NCBI GenBank assembly: GCA_003563465.1
Contig: PWVH01000129.1
Location: forward strand, 1-64,000
Source: Coriobacteriaceae bacterium
Lineage (GTDB): Bacteria; Actinomycetota; Coriobacteriia; Anaerosomatales; SLCP01
Reading direction: 5' to 3'
Length of the DNA stretch: 64,000 nucleotides
In this document: piece after piece, positions 17,057 through 25,864 of the stretch
Layout of the letters: every line of letters starts with the position of its first letter
Numbering within the stretch: the first letter of the stretch is position 1
Position numbers and translations under genes: made by a program
The notes under the pieces: model-generated
Seen by the model: the letters and a program-made list of their open reading frames with translations, nothing else
What the model was told of the DNA's origin: nothing
The model's database searches: none

Positions 17057-18541
17057 TCAGGACAGCTTGTTTCTGGGAAGGCTCACGGTGAACGTCGTCC
17101 CCTCGCCCAGCGAACTGTGCACCTCGATGCTCCCGCCCATCACATCCACGTTCGCCTTCGCGATAGCCAAACCCAGCCCGAAACCACCGTGAGAGTCGGA
17201 GCGTGAACTCTCCGAGCGATAGAAGCGCTCAAAGATGCTGTCCATCTCCTCGGCAGGAATGCCGATTCCCGTATCTTCTACCTCGAAGACGAGCACGTCA
17301 CCCTTGACGCGTGTAGATAGCGAGACCCGACCGCCGGGAGGCGTGTACTTACAGGCATTGTCGAGCAGGACGGAAAGCACGGTCTCGATGCGGCTCGGGT
17401 TGCCGATCATGTCGATAGTGCCCTCATCCGGTCCCTCGAACGCCAGCCCCTTGGATTGATAACGAGTTGCACTCATCGCCAAGACCTCACGGCAGAGCGC
17501 ATTCGCGTCGAGAGACTCCCGGCCCAAGTCGGCGACCTGTTCGCTCCTCAAAAGAATCAGCAGATCGCCACAGAGCCTGGCCATTCGGCGTGACTCGCGA
17601 TCGATTGCAGACACTGCCTCATCTCGAACCTCAGCGTCGTCCCCTCCCCAGGCCTTCAAGATGTTCGTATACCCTCTGATTCCAGCAACTGGCGTCGACA
17701 ACTCGTGAGAGACGTCCGCCATGAATCTGGTCTGCATCTCCGCCCGTCGGCTGAGTCTATCGATGAGCCTGTTGACCGATCGAGCGAGCTCGACGATCTC
17801 GCGCCATCCTTCCTCGGGAAGCCTCACGTCGAGCCGTCCTGCATCAATCGAGTCCGCCGCCCTGCGCAGGTTTCCCACCGGCCCCAGAGCCCATCCCACA
17901 GCGACTCGCACCACGACCAAAACGATCAATACGGCAAGGACTGCCAGTGCAGCCATCAGGGCACGAGCAGAGTCGATGACCGCTTCCTCGCGATCGGGCA
18001 GGTAGACGACATCTAGCACACCGCGAACTCCGCCGGGAACATCGACAGGAACGTGAACGGCGTAGATTCCCAGCCGAGCCGGGCCGATCATGTTCGAAAA
18101 CACGCTGCGACGCTCGACCGTGTGCTCCAACGGCTGACCTAACGACAGGGCACGCTCCCGCTCGTGGACGCCGTCGACTACGGCTCGTCCGCTGCTGGAC
18201 CACTCCGGTTCAATCCTGTCGCCGTAGTAGAAGGCGAACTCGCCCGTCGATGGGTAAGCGATGCGCAGGGCCAGCGGGAATTCTTCAAAGAAGCGAGCCT
18301 CCGTCTCCCGGTCCCAGTCGTCGCCTGTCAGTCCGATTGCGCTCGATTCGACTGAGACTTCTGATGACAGTGCTCGAGCGACCTTATCGGCGTTGGCGGC
18401 CAACGCCGTGACCTGCTCGTTCGCGGCGTCAGCCATCCCGTCCAAGACCACATAGAGAGCAAGCGCAAACCCACCTGAGATAAGCAAGGCGAGCGGGAGC
18501 GAAACGAGAAGCATCCACGTACTGAATGACGAACGGCGCAT
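17057..18541 (-). CDS. Sensor histidine kinase (PhoR-like)
   Basis: The 494-residue kinase has an N-terminal helix (about 10-33), an extracytoplasmic region of about 160 residues, a second helix (about 195-218), and a HAMP segment. The dimerisation domain has FMADVSHELSTPVAG with the phosphoacceptor His, and the ATPase domain has LLDNACKYTPPGG, EDTGIGIP and GGFGLGLAI. Its ATG directly follows the response-regulator stop. The extracytoplasmic region shows no domain I recognise, so the signal is unknown. Confidence 0.9.
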   Translation of the reverse strand: MRRSSFSTWMLLVSLPLALLISGGFALALYVVLDGMADAANEQVTALAANADKVARALSSEVSVESSAIGLTGDDWDRETEARFFEEFPLALRIAYPSTGEFAFYYGDRIEPEWSSSGRAVVDGVHERERALSLGQPLEHTVERRSVFSNMIGPARLGIYAVHVPVDVPGGVRGVLDVVYLPDREEAVIDSARALMAALAVLAVLIVLVVVRVAVGWALGPVGNLRRAADSIDAGRLDVRLPEEGWREIVELARSVNRLIDRLSRRAEMQTRFMADVSHELSTPVAGIRGYTNILKAWGGDDAEVRDEAVSAIDRESRRMARLCGDLLILLRSEQVADLGRESLDANALCREVLAMSATRYQSKGLAFEGPDEGTIDMIGNPSRIETVLSVLLDNACKYTPPGGRVSLSTRVKGDVLVFEVEDTGIGIPAEEMDSIFERFYRSESSRSDSHGGFGLGLAIAKANVDVMGGSIEVHSSLGEGTTFTVSLPRNKLS

Positions 18542-19222
18542 CTAACCCCTTGCGAAGAAGTACCCTACGCCTCTGATGGTCTGGATGATGGTGTTCTCAC
18601 GATCGGAGATCTTGTTTCGCAGATGACAGACGAACACCTCTATGACGTTGCTGCCCGTCGCGTTCCCCGATCCCCACACCGCTTCCAGAATCTCATCACG
18701 AGGGATAACTCGCCCTGCGTTGCGTACCAGATACGCAAGCAGATCGAACTCTTTGGCGGTGAGGTCCAGGGGATTGCCGTCACGCGCCGCCCGTCTGGAT
18801 AGCATGTCGACTTCGATACCGCTAGCCACTAGCTTCTGGCCGCCCCGGTCCCGCTCGGTACGCTTCAGCAGTGCCCTGACCCGAGAGAGCAGTTCCGGAA
18901 TCTCGAAGGGCTTCTTCAGGTAATCATCCGCTCCCGCATCGAACCCTTCGACCACGTCATGGGTCTCAGCCTTTGCGGTGAGCATCAGTATGGGTACCGC
19001 GCTCTCGGAGTCCCGCAACCTTCGGGCCACTTCGATGCCGTCGAAGCCCGGTAGCATCAGGTCGAGGATGAGCAGATCCGGCTCTTCGGCGGCTATGGCT
19101 TCTAGAGCAGAGGAACCGTCGTCAACCCTGCTGACCTGATATCCCACATGCATGAGCTCGAGTTCAACGAAGCGGGCTATTGTGCGGTCGTCCTCTACGA
19201 CCAGTATCTTCTCGCCACTCAT
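18542..19222 (-). CDS. OmpR-family response regulator
   Basis: This protein of about 226 residues has a receiver domain (KILVVEDDRTIA, phosphoacceptor Asp in LLILDLMLPG, Lys in YLKKPFEI) and a winged-helix output domain (LDLTAKEFDLLAYLVRNAGRVIPRDE). The ATG at 19222 has GGGAGGCGTG just before it, so the longer in-frame extension, which would run into asd, was rejected. It precedes its kinase gene with no gap. Targets are not evident from nearby DNA. Confidence 0.92.
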   Translation of the reverse strand: MSGEKILVVEDDRTIARFVELELMHVGYQVSRVDDGSSALEAIAAEEPDLLILDLMLPGFDGIEVARRLRDSESAVPILMLTAKAETHDVVEGFDAGADDYLKKPFEIPELLSRVRALLKRTERDRGGQKLVASGIEVDMLSRRAARDGNPLDLTAKEFDLLAYLVRNAGRVIPRDEILEAVWGSGNATGSNVIEVFVCHLRNKISDRENTIIQTIRGVGYFFARG

Positions 19223-19275
19223 CACGCCTCCCGCTGTCGTGGTCGAGCCTCCCAGTCGATGATACACGCTTTCTG

Positions 19276-20310
19276 TCAGGTTCTTACCAGCCCCATCAGA
19301 GTCTCCGCGATCTGCACGGCGTTCAGGGCTCCGCCCTTTCTCAGCTGGTCTGACACAACCCACATCGAAACGCCACCCGGCACGGTCGGGTCGATCCTAA
19401 GACGTCCCACGTATGTCTCGTCGGTGCCCTCCAGCATTGCCGGCATCGGATACTTCGACTCGGAGGGTTCGTCCATAACCACAACGCCTGGCGCCACCTC
19501 GAGCGCCGCGCGCACTTCGGCCAAGGTGACTTCGCGTGTGAACTCCACGTTGAGCGCCTCGGAATGACAGCGTAGCACGGGCACTCTCACGCATGTAGCG
19601 TTAACCGCCAGATCGGGAGCATGCATGATCTTCCTTGTCTCGACGACCATCTTCCACTCTTCTTTGGTGGAACCGTCATCGAGGAAGACATCGATCTGGG
19701 GGATGCAGTTGAACGCGATTCTATGGGCGAAGTGTTCGGGTTCGTAATCCTCGCCCAGAAGGAAACTGCGGGTCTGCTTGTAGAGCTCATCCATCGCCGC
19801 AGCACCGGCACCTGATGCCGCCTGGTATGTGGAAGCGATCACCCGTTGGATCGGGGCGAGGTCGTGCAGCGGTTTGAGCACTACGACCATCTGGATCGTA
19901 GAACAGTTGGGGTTCGCAATGACGCCGGAGTGCCAGGCGACATCCTCCGGATTCACCTCGGGAATCACCAGCGGCACGTCGTCTTCCATTCTGAATGCCG
20001 AGGAGTTGTCGATCATCACGCAACCGGAAGATACCACCGTCTCGCGAAAGCGCCTGGATACCGAAGCTCCGGCACTGAAGAGTGCGATGTCCGCCTCCTC
20101 GAAAGAGCGCTCAGTCATCTCCTCGACGATCAGCTCACCGTCACGGAAGGGCAGACGCATGCCGGCGCTGCGGCTGGAGGCGAGCGCCACAACCCGCTCC
20201 GCTGGAAAGCAGCGCTGCTCCAGGACCTCGAGCATCTCGCGCCCGACTGCGCCAGTAACCCCCGCCACTGCCACCACCGGCCAATCCGGCAGAGGCCTAT
20301 CCCACACCAC
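19276..20310 (-). CDS. asd: Aspartate-semialdehyde dehydrogenase
   Basis: The 344-residue enzyme has an N-terminal Rossmann motif (VAVAGVTGAVGREML) and the catalytic cysteine in NPNCSTIQ (C136). It reduces aspartyl phosphate to aspartate semialdehyde, the branch point to lysine, diaminopimelate, threonine and methionine. The start is one of two adjacent GTG codons overlapping the end of lysC by 14 bases, so the two pathway enzymes are translationally coupled. Length and motifs are normal for the family. Confidence 0.95.
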   Translation of the reverse strand: MVWDRPLPDWPVVAVAGVTGAVGREMLEVLEQRCFPAERVVALASSRSAGMRLPFRDGELIVEEMTERSFEEADIALFSAGASVSRRFRETVVSSGCVMIDNSSAFRMEDDVPLVIPEVNPEDVAWHSGVIANPNCSTIQMVVVLKPLHDLAPIQRVIASTYQAASGAGAAAMDELYKQTRSFLLGEDYEPEHFAHRIAFNCIPQIDVFLDDGSTKEEWKMVVETRKIMHAPDLAVNATCVRVPVLRCHSEALNVEFTREVTLAEVRAALEVAPGVVVMDEPSESKYPMPAMLEGTDETYVGRLRIDPTVPGGVSMWVVSDQLRKGGALNAVQIAETLMGLVRT

Positions 20311-21571
20311 CGTCAGCTCCCTCCCCGCAGGCAGGCGAAGCTTCTGCGCTAATCTCCTCGCTGTCGAGCCCGAAACTGCTGTGCAGCGCCCGAACCGCTC
20401 GTTCGACCTCAGCAGCAGAGATCACGCAAGAGATGCGTATCGACGAAGTCGCTATCATGTCGAGGTTCACACCCGCGTCGGCAAGTGCACGGAACATTTG
20501 TGCAGCGACGCCCGGGTGAGTCTTCATCCCTGCACCTATGAGCGAGACCTTCGCCACCGATTCGTCGAGGCTCCACCGGCGTGCGCCTAGCTCGAGCACG
20601 ACCTTCTCCGTTGCCTTCTTGGCTCGGGCCAGGTCTTCTTTGGGAACCGTAAAGGATATGTCTGTCGTACCCGACTCAGAAACGTTCTGGATTATCATGT
20701 CCACGTTCGCGTTGGCGTCAGCGAGCGTGCCAAAGACCGATGCGGCCACCCCGGGACGGTCGGGCACGTCGCGGATCGTGATTTTGGCCTCGGATATGTC
20801 GTGGGTGACACCGGAGATGATCGCCTGTTCCATGCTCTCGTCCGCCTCCTTGACGATCGTGCCGGGTGTGTCTTCGAAACTCGAACGGCAGTGTATCGCC
20901 ACACCGTGATTGCGTGCGAACTCCACCGCTCGAAGCTGTAGAACGCGTGCTCCGGTCGCAGCCATCTCGAGCATCTCCTCGTAGGAGACAACGTCGATTC
21001 TGCGTGCCGAGGGCACGATTCTCGGATCCGCAGTATAGACCCCATCGACGTCCGAGTAGATCTCGCAGACCTCGGCTCCTATACCCGCCGCCACGGCTAT
21101 CGCGGTCGTATCCGAGCCGCCTCGACCCAATGTCGTGATGTGGCCATCTTCAGTGACCCCCTGAAAACCCGCTACTATCACGATCAAGCCCTGGTCGAGT
21201 GCTGCGCGCACGCGCTCGGCCCGAACCTCGCGAATCTTTGCTTTGGTGTGCCCCGAGTCAGTGACTATCCCTACCTGAGGTCCAGTGAACGAAATCGCCT
21301 GGTGGCCCAGGGAGTGTATCGCCATGGCTAGCAGGGCGATCGTGACCTGCTCCCCAGTCGCAAGAAGCATGTCCATCTCGCGCTCGGGAGGATAGGGTGA
21401 AATCTCTTCGGCCATTGCGACCAGTTCGTCCGTTACGTCTCCCATTGCGGAAACTACCGCTACAACGCCGCTCCCGACCTCCTTCAGAGCGATGAGACGC
21501 TGCGCGACCCGCATGATCCGTTCGGTGTTGACGACAGATGTACCGCCGAACTTCATGACTACGAGGGACAT
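20297..21571 (-). CDS. lysC: Aspartate kinase
   Basis: The product of about 424 residues begins MSLVVMKFGGTSV, with the kinase motif KFGGTS at residues 7-12. The catalytic domain (GRGGSDTTAIAVAAGI) is followed by two ACT regulatory domains in the last 160 residues (ITIRDVPDRPGVAASVF and VSLIGAGMKTHPGVAAQMF), so feedback inhibition by lysine or threonine is likely. The ATG at 21571 has GGAGG upstream; the longer frame has no support. It catalyses the first step of the aspartate family pathway and precedes asd. Confidence 0.95.
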   Translation of the reverse strand: MSLVVMKFGGTSVVNTERIMRVAQRLIALKEVGSGVVAVVSAMGDVTDELVAMAEEISPYPPEREMDMLLATGEQVTIALLAMAIHSLGHQAISFTGPQVGIVTDSGHTKAKIREVRAERVRAALDQGLIVIVAGFQGVTEDGHITTLGRGGSDTTAIAVAAGIGAEVCEIYSDVDGVYTADPRIVPSARRIDVVSYEEMLEMAATGARVLQLRAVEFARNHGVAIHCRSSFEDTPGTIVKEADESMEQAIISGVTHDISEAKITIRDVPDRPGVAASVFGTLADANANVDMIIQNVSESGTTDISFTVPKEDLARAKKATEKVVLELGARRWSLDESVAKVSLIGAGMKTHPGVAAQMFRALADAGVNLDMIATSSIRISCVISAAEVERAVRALHSSFGLDSEEISAEASPACGEGADGGVG

Positions 21572-21652
21572 CGAGTTGCCTCCGGTTCCGTGCCCTCCGG
21601 GGCCGCCATGAGCCCCGAAAGTCGCGCATAGTGTAGCATCCGCGAAAACCAA

Positions 21653-21684
21653 GGAGGGCCCCGGATTCGAATCAGGGGCCTTCC
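21653..21684 (-). terminator. Terminator after the por operon
   Basis: An inverted repeat with GGCCCC (21657-21662) and GGGGCC (21675-21680), extended by a GATT/AATC inner palindrome, lies 42 bases downstream of porB on the minus strand. TTTT follows a few bases later. It separates por from lysC. Confidence 0.65.
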
Positions 21685-21725
21685 GAGACAAAGACAGCAT
21701 TACTACGAGTCAAGGCCGGATACTG

Positions 21726-22655
21726 CTACTCTCCGCAGCGACCGAGGATGTACTCCCAGTGGGCATCCACTTCGGCCTGTATCTCTGCCAGCAACTCGGC
21801 GTTCTCGGGCTTGAGCAGATGGCGGAAGCGGCCCTGGGACTTCAGGAACTCCTCTATCGGCTTGCGCTCGCGCACCTTGACGGTCATGCGCCACACACCG
21901 TCCTCAACCTCGAACAGCGGCCAGTATCCTGTCTGTACTCCGACCTTCGCGATCTCGACCGATTTGTTGTAGGCGCAACGCCAGCCACGAGGGCAACTTG
22001 CAAGGACGTTCAGGAAAGCCGGCCCTTCGACAGCGAACGCCTTCTCGGATTTCGTGGTGAGATCCTTCCAGTGGCTTATCGACGCCTGCGCCGCGTAGGG
22101 AATGCCATGAGCCGCTATGATCGAAGTCAGATCCTTCCGCTTCTCGATCTTGCCTTGCTGGGCTTTGCCGACCTCTGCGGTGGTGGCCCAAGCGCCTCTT
22201 GGTGTGGCCGAAGAGCGCTGGATGCCAGTGTTCATGTAGGCACCGTTGTCGTAGCACACATACACCATGTCGTGCCCTCGCTCCATCGCCCCGGAGAGCG
22301 CCTGGAGACCTATATCGTAGGTGCCTCCGTCCCCGCCGAACGCGACGAACTTGACCTTCTTGTCGGCAGGAATCTTCCCGGCTCGCTTCAGTCCTTTGAA
22401 GGCAGCCTCGACGCCCGAAATCGTAGCCGAGGAATTCTCGAACGCGTTATGGATGAAAGGAACCTTCCACGAAGAGTAGGGATAGATGGTGGTGGAGACC
22501 TCCAGACACCCGGTCGCGCACCCGGCGATGACTGGATCCGTTCCGGCACCCAGAAGAATCTGCCTGACGGCGATCGAGGCGCCACAGCCAGCACACAACC
22601 GATGACCACCTTCTAGGCGATCCTCCCGGTGAGTAAGCTCACGCAGTGTAGGCAT
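21726..22655 (-). CDS. porB: Pyruvate:ferredoxin oxidoreductase, beta subunit
   Basis: The 309-residue subunit binds thiamine diphosphate: GDGGTYDIGLQALSG with a later YDNGAYMNTG is the TPP/Mg motif of this family. Cysteines in LCAGCGAS near residues 21-24 and a later one in ASCPRGW fit the proximal [4Fe-4S] cluster. The ATG follows AGGAGGGAG. It acts with PorA, PorD and PorG to oxidise pyruvate to acetyl-CoA, passing electrons to ferredoxin. Gene order gamma-delta-alpha-beta is the standard four-subunit arrangement. Confidence 0.93.
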   Translation of the reverse strand: MPTLRELTHREDRLEGGHRLCAGCGASIAVRQILLGAGTDPVIAGCATGCLEVSTTIYPYSSWKVPFIHNAFENSSATISGVEAAFKGLKRAGKIPADKKVKFVAFGGDGGTYDIGLQALSGAMERGHDMVYVCYDNGAYMNTGIQRSSATPRGAWATTAEVGKAQQGKIEKRKDLTSIIAAHGIPYAAQASISHWKDLTTKSEKAFAVEGPAFLNVLASCPRGWRCAYNKSVEIAKVGVQTGYWPLFEVEDGVWRMTVKVRERKPIEEFLKSQGRFRHLLKPENAELLAEIQAEVDAHWEYILGRCGE

Positions 22656-22667
22656 TTCCGCTCCCTC

Positions 22668-23855
22668 CTACCGCGCACCGAGATACTGCATGCCGTGCAA
22701 AGATGCAGAACCCGCGGCGATGTCGGACAGATCGGTGTAGACAGTGCGGATGAGGTCGAGCCGCACGTCGCTTCCGCCAAGACCGTAGATGTAGTTGACG
22801 ACGGGAACACGGCTCTCGAGATCGTACAGCGCACTGCGCGTCTCGAGAAAAACGGGCCCGCCCTCGGCTCCGAAGGAATCGGCGCGGTCGAGAACGCCGA
22901 CGGCCTTCATATCAGAAAGCGCGCTTACCATTTCTTCTACCGGGAAGGGCCGGAAGCACCGGATCTTCACGAGACCCGCTTTCACGCCCTCCGCACGCAT
23001 CTGTTTGGCCACGTAACGCACGTTACCGGCAGTCGAACCGAGAACGACGATCGCGACTTCCGCATCGTCCATCATGTCGGTCTCGATCAGGCCGAACGGC
23101 CGGCCGGAAAGCTTGGAGAAGGCTTCGCCAACCCGCTCGATCACGCCCTTCGAGCAATCGATGGCAAGGCGCTGGGTCTTCTTGAACTCGAAGTAGGGGC
23201 CGCCTAGACCGGCAAAGTTGCCGTGGCTTACTGGGTTGTCGGTGTCGAGCAGTGCGTTCTGGGGCTCGTAGTCACCGACGAACGCGGTCACCGAGTCATC
23301 GTCCATCAGCTGTACCCTGTCTATCGAGTGCGTTGTGATGAAGCCGTCCAGGCAGGTCATCACTGGAAGCAGCACCTCTGGATCCTCGCCGATCGGCACG
23401 GCCATGATGGTGTTGTCGTAGACTTCTTGTGCGGTTTCGGCGAACAGTATTATCCAGCCGGAGTCGCGAGCGCCCATGACATCTGAATGGTCGCAGTGGA
23501 TGTTGATGGGAGCGGAAAGCGCCCGGTTCGTGTTCGCCATGATGATGGGCAGGCGCATCCCGCTCGCGATGTACAGCTCCTCCCACATCAGAGCCAGGCC
23601 TTGGCTCGCAGTGGCGGTCATCACGCGGGCGCCCGCAGCCGCAGCGCCGATGCAAGCACTCATGGCCGAATGCTCGGATTCTACCGTGACGTACTCTGTG
23701 TGCACCCGCCCCTGGGCGACGATCTTCGCGAACTCCTCGACGATGGTGGTCTGCGGGGTGATCGGATATGCAGCGACCACATCGGGGGCGCACTGTCGAA
23801 AGGCCTCGGCCACAACGGAGTTGCCCGTAGTGGCTACAGTCTTCTGCTCGGCCAT
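22668..23855 (-). CDS. porA: Pyruvate:ferredoxin oxidoreductase, alpha subunit
   Basis: The 395-residue subunit carries the pyrimidine-binding domain (VVAAYPITPQTTIVEE) and the transketolase-C-like domain (VGVLDRADSFGAEGGPVF). YPITPQT is diagnostic of the alpha chain. It starts one base after the porD stop and has GGAGGTGAAG upstream. Its role is to build the active site with PorB. Other 2-oxoacid specificities are possible, but the sequence is closest in layout to pyruvate enzymes. Confidence 0.93.
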   Translation of the reverse strand: MAEQKTVATTGNSVVAEAFRQCAPDVVAAYPITPQTTIVEEFAKIVAQGRVHTEYVTVESEHSAMSACIGAAAAGARVMTATASQGLALMWEELYIASGMRLPIIMANTNRALSAPINIHCDHSDVMGARDSGWIILFAETAQEVYDNTIMAVPIGEDPEVLLPVMTCLDGFITTHSIDRVQLMDDDSVTAFVGDYEPQNALLDTDNPVSHGNFAGLGGPYFEFKKTQRLAIDCSKGVIERVGEAFSKLSGRPFGLIETDMMDDAEVAIVVLGSTAGNVRYVAKQMRAEGVKAGLVKIRCFRPFPVEEMVSALSDMKAVGVLDRADSFGAEGGPVFLETRSALYDLESRVPVVNYIYGLGGSDVRLDLIRTVYTDLSDIAAGSASLHGMQYLGAR

Positions 23856-23856
23856 G

Positions 23857-24186
23857 CTACTTCACCTCCGGGAGTTCGCAGCCCTCGGGCACCATCGTGA
23901 TGGCCTCCACGGGACATTCGTTGGCGCAGACACCACAGCCTTTGCAGTGGTCGAGATCGAAAGTGTCGTCGGCCAGTTTCTCGTTCTCAACCCGCACCGC
24001 GGTATCCGGGCAGAACACCCAGCAAAGAAGACAATCTGTGCACGTCTCCACATCACGGACGGGACGCTCGCTACGCCAGCCACCGGTAACATAGTCGCGC
24101 GAGTTGCCAGCGTCCGGAATGACACCGCGGAGGGGGAACTGCTCCGCTTTCCAGGCGTTCATCTTCGAGATATCCCATTTGCTCAT
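23857..24186 (-). CDS. porD: Pyruvate:ferredoxin oxidoreductase, delta (ferredoxin) subunit
   Basis: This 109-residue protein has two [4Fe-4S] motifs: CTDCLLCWVFCP and CKGCGVCANECP. The N-terminal region before them is typical of PorD. It relays electrons from the TPP-bound intermediate to ferredoxin. The ATG overlaps the porG stop as ATGA. Confidence 0.93.
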   Translation of the reverse strand: MSKWDISKMNAWKAEQFPLRGVIPDAGNSRDYVTGGWRSERPVRDVETCTDCLLCWVFCPDTAVRVENEKLADDTFDLDHCKGCGVCANECPVEAITMVPEGCELPEVK

Positions 24187-24758
24187 GCTACGACCACCTC
24201 CTCGTATGCGCGATCCACTGATGCAATATTGGCGTCGATGATCTCCTGGCCGAACTTCTTGCCGAAGGTCACCTCAAGTAGCGACTTCACCGTGTCTATG
24301 TCTACCGCCTCCGTGACTTTGGCGAGTGCGCCGATCATCGGAGTGTTCGGGATGTCGCGCTTGATAGTATCTAGAGCGATGCCCGAAGCATCCAGGCACG
24401 CGACGGTGACGCCATCCGCCACCCCTAAAGAGCGCTTCGCCGCATCAGGGGGAGTGCAGGTGTTTATGATGACCGTTCCATCGTCGACCAGGCCCTCGGT
24501 GACATCCACGACGTCGAGCAGGGAATCATCGAGGACGATAACCACATTGGGGTGCTCGATGTTGCAGTGGATGTCGATGGGGTCGGGACTGATACGGGTG
24601 AACGCCTTGATCGGAGCTCCCATACGCTCGGGGCCATACTCGGGCATCGCCTGCATGTACTTGTCTGCTGCAAGCGCAGTCTCGGCCACCAGTTTGGCGG
24701 CGGTCACTGCTCCTTGGCCGGCACGTGCATGCCAGCGAATCTCGGTGAGTTGCTCCAT
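24183..24758 (-). CDS. porG: Pyruvate:ferredoxin oxidoreductase, gamma subunit
   Basis: The 191-residue subunit starts with EIRWHARAGQGAVTAAKLVAE, the signature of the gamma chain. It is the first gene of the por operon. The 180-base gap upstream to recR holds a pair of similar 9-base repeats (24893-24901 and 24912-24920) that may be regulatory; no clear promoter hexamers were found. A GGGAAGAG ribosome site lies before the ATG. Confidence 0.92.
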   Translation of the reverse strand: MEQLTEIRWHARAGQGAVTAAKLVAETALAADKYMQAMPEYGPERMGAPIKAFTRISPDPIDIHCNIEHPNVVIVLDDSLLDVVDVTEGLVDDGTVIINTCTPPDAAKRSLGVADGVTVACLDASGIALDTIKRDIPNTPMIGALAKVTEAVDIDTVKSLLEVTFGKKFGQEIIDANIASVDRAYEEVVVA

Positions 24759-24938
24759 TCTCTTCCCTTTCTCGCTTCACCGCCGCCCGGGCTTGAGCTT
24801 TGGAGCCGGTGTCGGCGCGACATATGCGGGCAGGTCACCCAAGGATACGGGGGTGACGACGGCAAGCGGATTCGCAGGGCCGGTCAGCGGCTTTCACAAA
24901 TCGGTAAGCGGTGAACAAATAATGGAAACTCCCAACGT

Positions 24939-25535
24939 CTACAGTTCTCTACGCGCCTCCAAGGCGCGCCCCAGGGTCACTTCATCGGCGTAGTCAAGGT
25001 CTCCTCCGACCGGCAAGCCCGAGGCGATTCGGGTCACCTGGACTCCGAGTGGCTTGAGAAGACGGGCGAGATACAGCGCCGTGGTCTCCCCTTCAACCGT
25101 CGGATTGGTAGCGATTATAACCTCGGTGACCTCTCCTTGAGCGAGGCGGTCTAGCAACTCGCGTACGCGAAGCTGTTCCGGACCGATCCCATCCACCGGC
25201 GAGATGACGCCCCCCAGCACATGGTAAAGACCGCGAAACTCGCCTGTGCGCTCGACCGCCGCCACATCTCTTGTTTCCTCGACAACGCAGATGATCGATA
25301 CATCGCGTTCCGAGTCGGCGCAGACCTCGCACACTTCACCCTCAGCAAAATCGAAGCAGAGCGGGCAGAAGTGAATCGCTCGTTTGATGTCGAGAAGCGC
25401 CTCGGCCAACCGTTCGGCCACCTCCTCGTCGGAGCGCAAGACGAAGTAGGCAATCCTCTGAGCTGATTTCGGACCGATGCCGGGAAGCCGCTCGAGTTCA
25501 TCGAGCAGTCGCGCTATCGGGGCTGCATATCGCAC
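24939..25535 (-). CDS. recR: Recombination protein RecR
   Basis: The 198-residue protein has the helix-hairpin-helix ERLPGIGPKSAQRIA, a four-cysteine zinc finger (CPLC and CEVC), and a Toprim domain (VVEETRDVAAVE, ATNPTVEGETTA). It acts with RecF and RecO to load RecA at gaps. The start is a GTG. It follows ybaB by 10 bases, the widespread dnaX-ybaB-recR order. Confidence 0.96.
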   Translation of the reverse strand: MRYAAPIARLLDELERLPGIGPKSAQRIAYFVLRSDEEVAERLAEALLDIKRAIHFCPLCFDFAEGEVCEVCADSERDVSIICVVEETRDVAAVERTGEFRGLYHVLGGVISPVDGIGPEQLRVRELLDRLAQGEVTEVIIATNPTVEGETTALYLARLLKPLGVQVTRIASGLPVGGDLDYADEVTLGRALEARREL

Positions 25536-25545
25536 TTTGCGCCCG

Positions 25546-25860
25546 CTACATTAGGCCGGGGATGTCCATACCCCCGGTTACGGCTGCCATCCTCTCGGAG
25601 GCCATCTCTTGAGACTGTCGGATGGCCTCGTTCACAGCAGCTGCAATCAAGTCCTCTAGCATGGCGACGTCATCTGGATCGACCGTCGCCGGATCGATGA
25701 CTACCCGCTCCAGCCTTGTGTCTCCAGTCATCACGGCCTTGACGGCACCGCCACCGACCGAGGCTTCCACGCGCTCTTCGGCAAGCTCGGCCTGAACGCG
25801 GGCCATCTCCTCCTGCATTTTCTGCGCCTGCTTCATCATGTTGGCGAAGTTGGGTTTCAC
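25546..25860 (-). CDS. YbaB/EbfC nucleoid-associated protein
   Basis: The 104-residue protein has the YbaB layout: an N-terminal helix rich in Gln, Lys and Met (MMKQAQKMQEEMARVQAEL), a short sheet, and a C-terminal MAAVTGGMDIPGLM tail. It binds DNA as a dimer. The start is a GTG four bases after the dnaX stop. Its position between dnaX and recR is conserved widely. Confidence 0.95.
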   Translation of the reverse strand: MKPNFANMMKQAQKMQEEMARVQAELAEERVEASVGGGAVKAVMTGDTRLERVVIDPATVDPDDVAMLEDLIAAAVNEAIRQSQEMASERMAAVTGGMDIPGLM

Positions 25861-25864
25861 GCTA

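Noticed and set aside
21653..21684. tRNA-like T-loop GGATTCGAATC
   Set aside because: No acceptor, D or anticodon arm can be built around it; it is the centre of a terminator palindrome.
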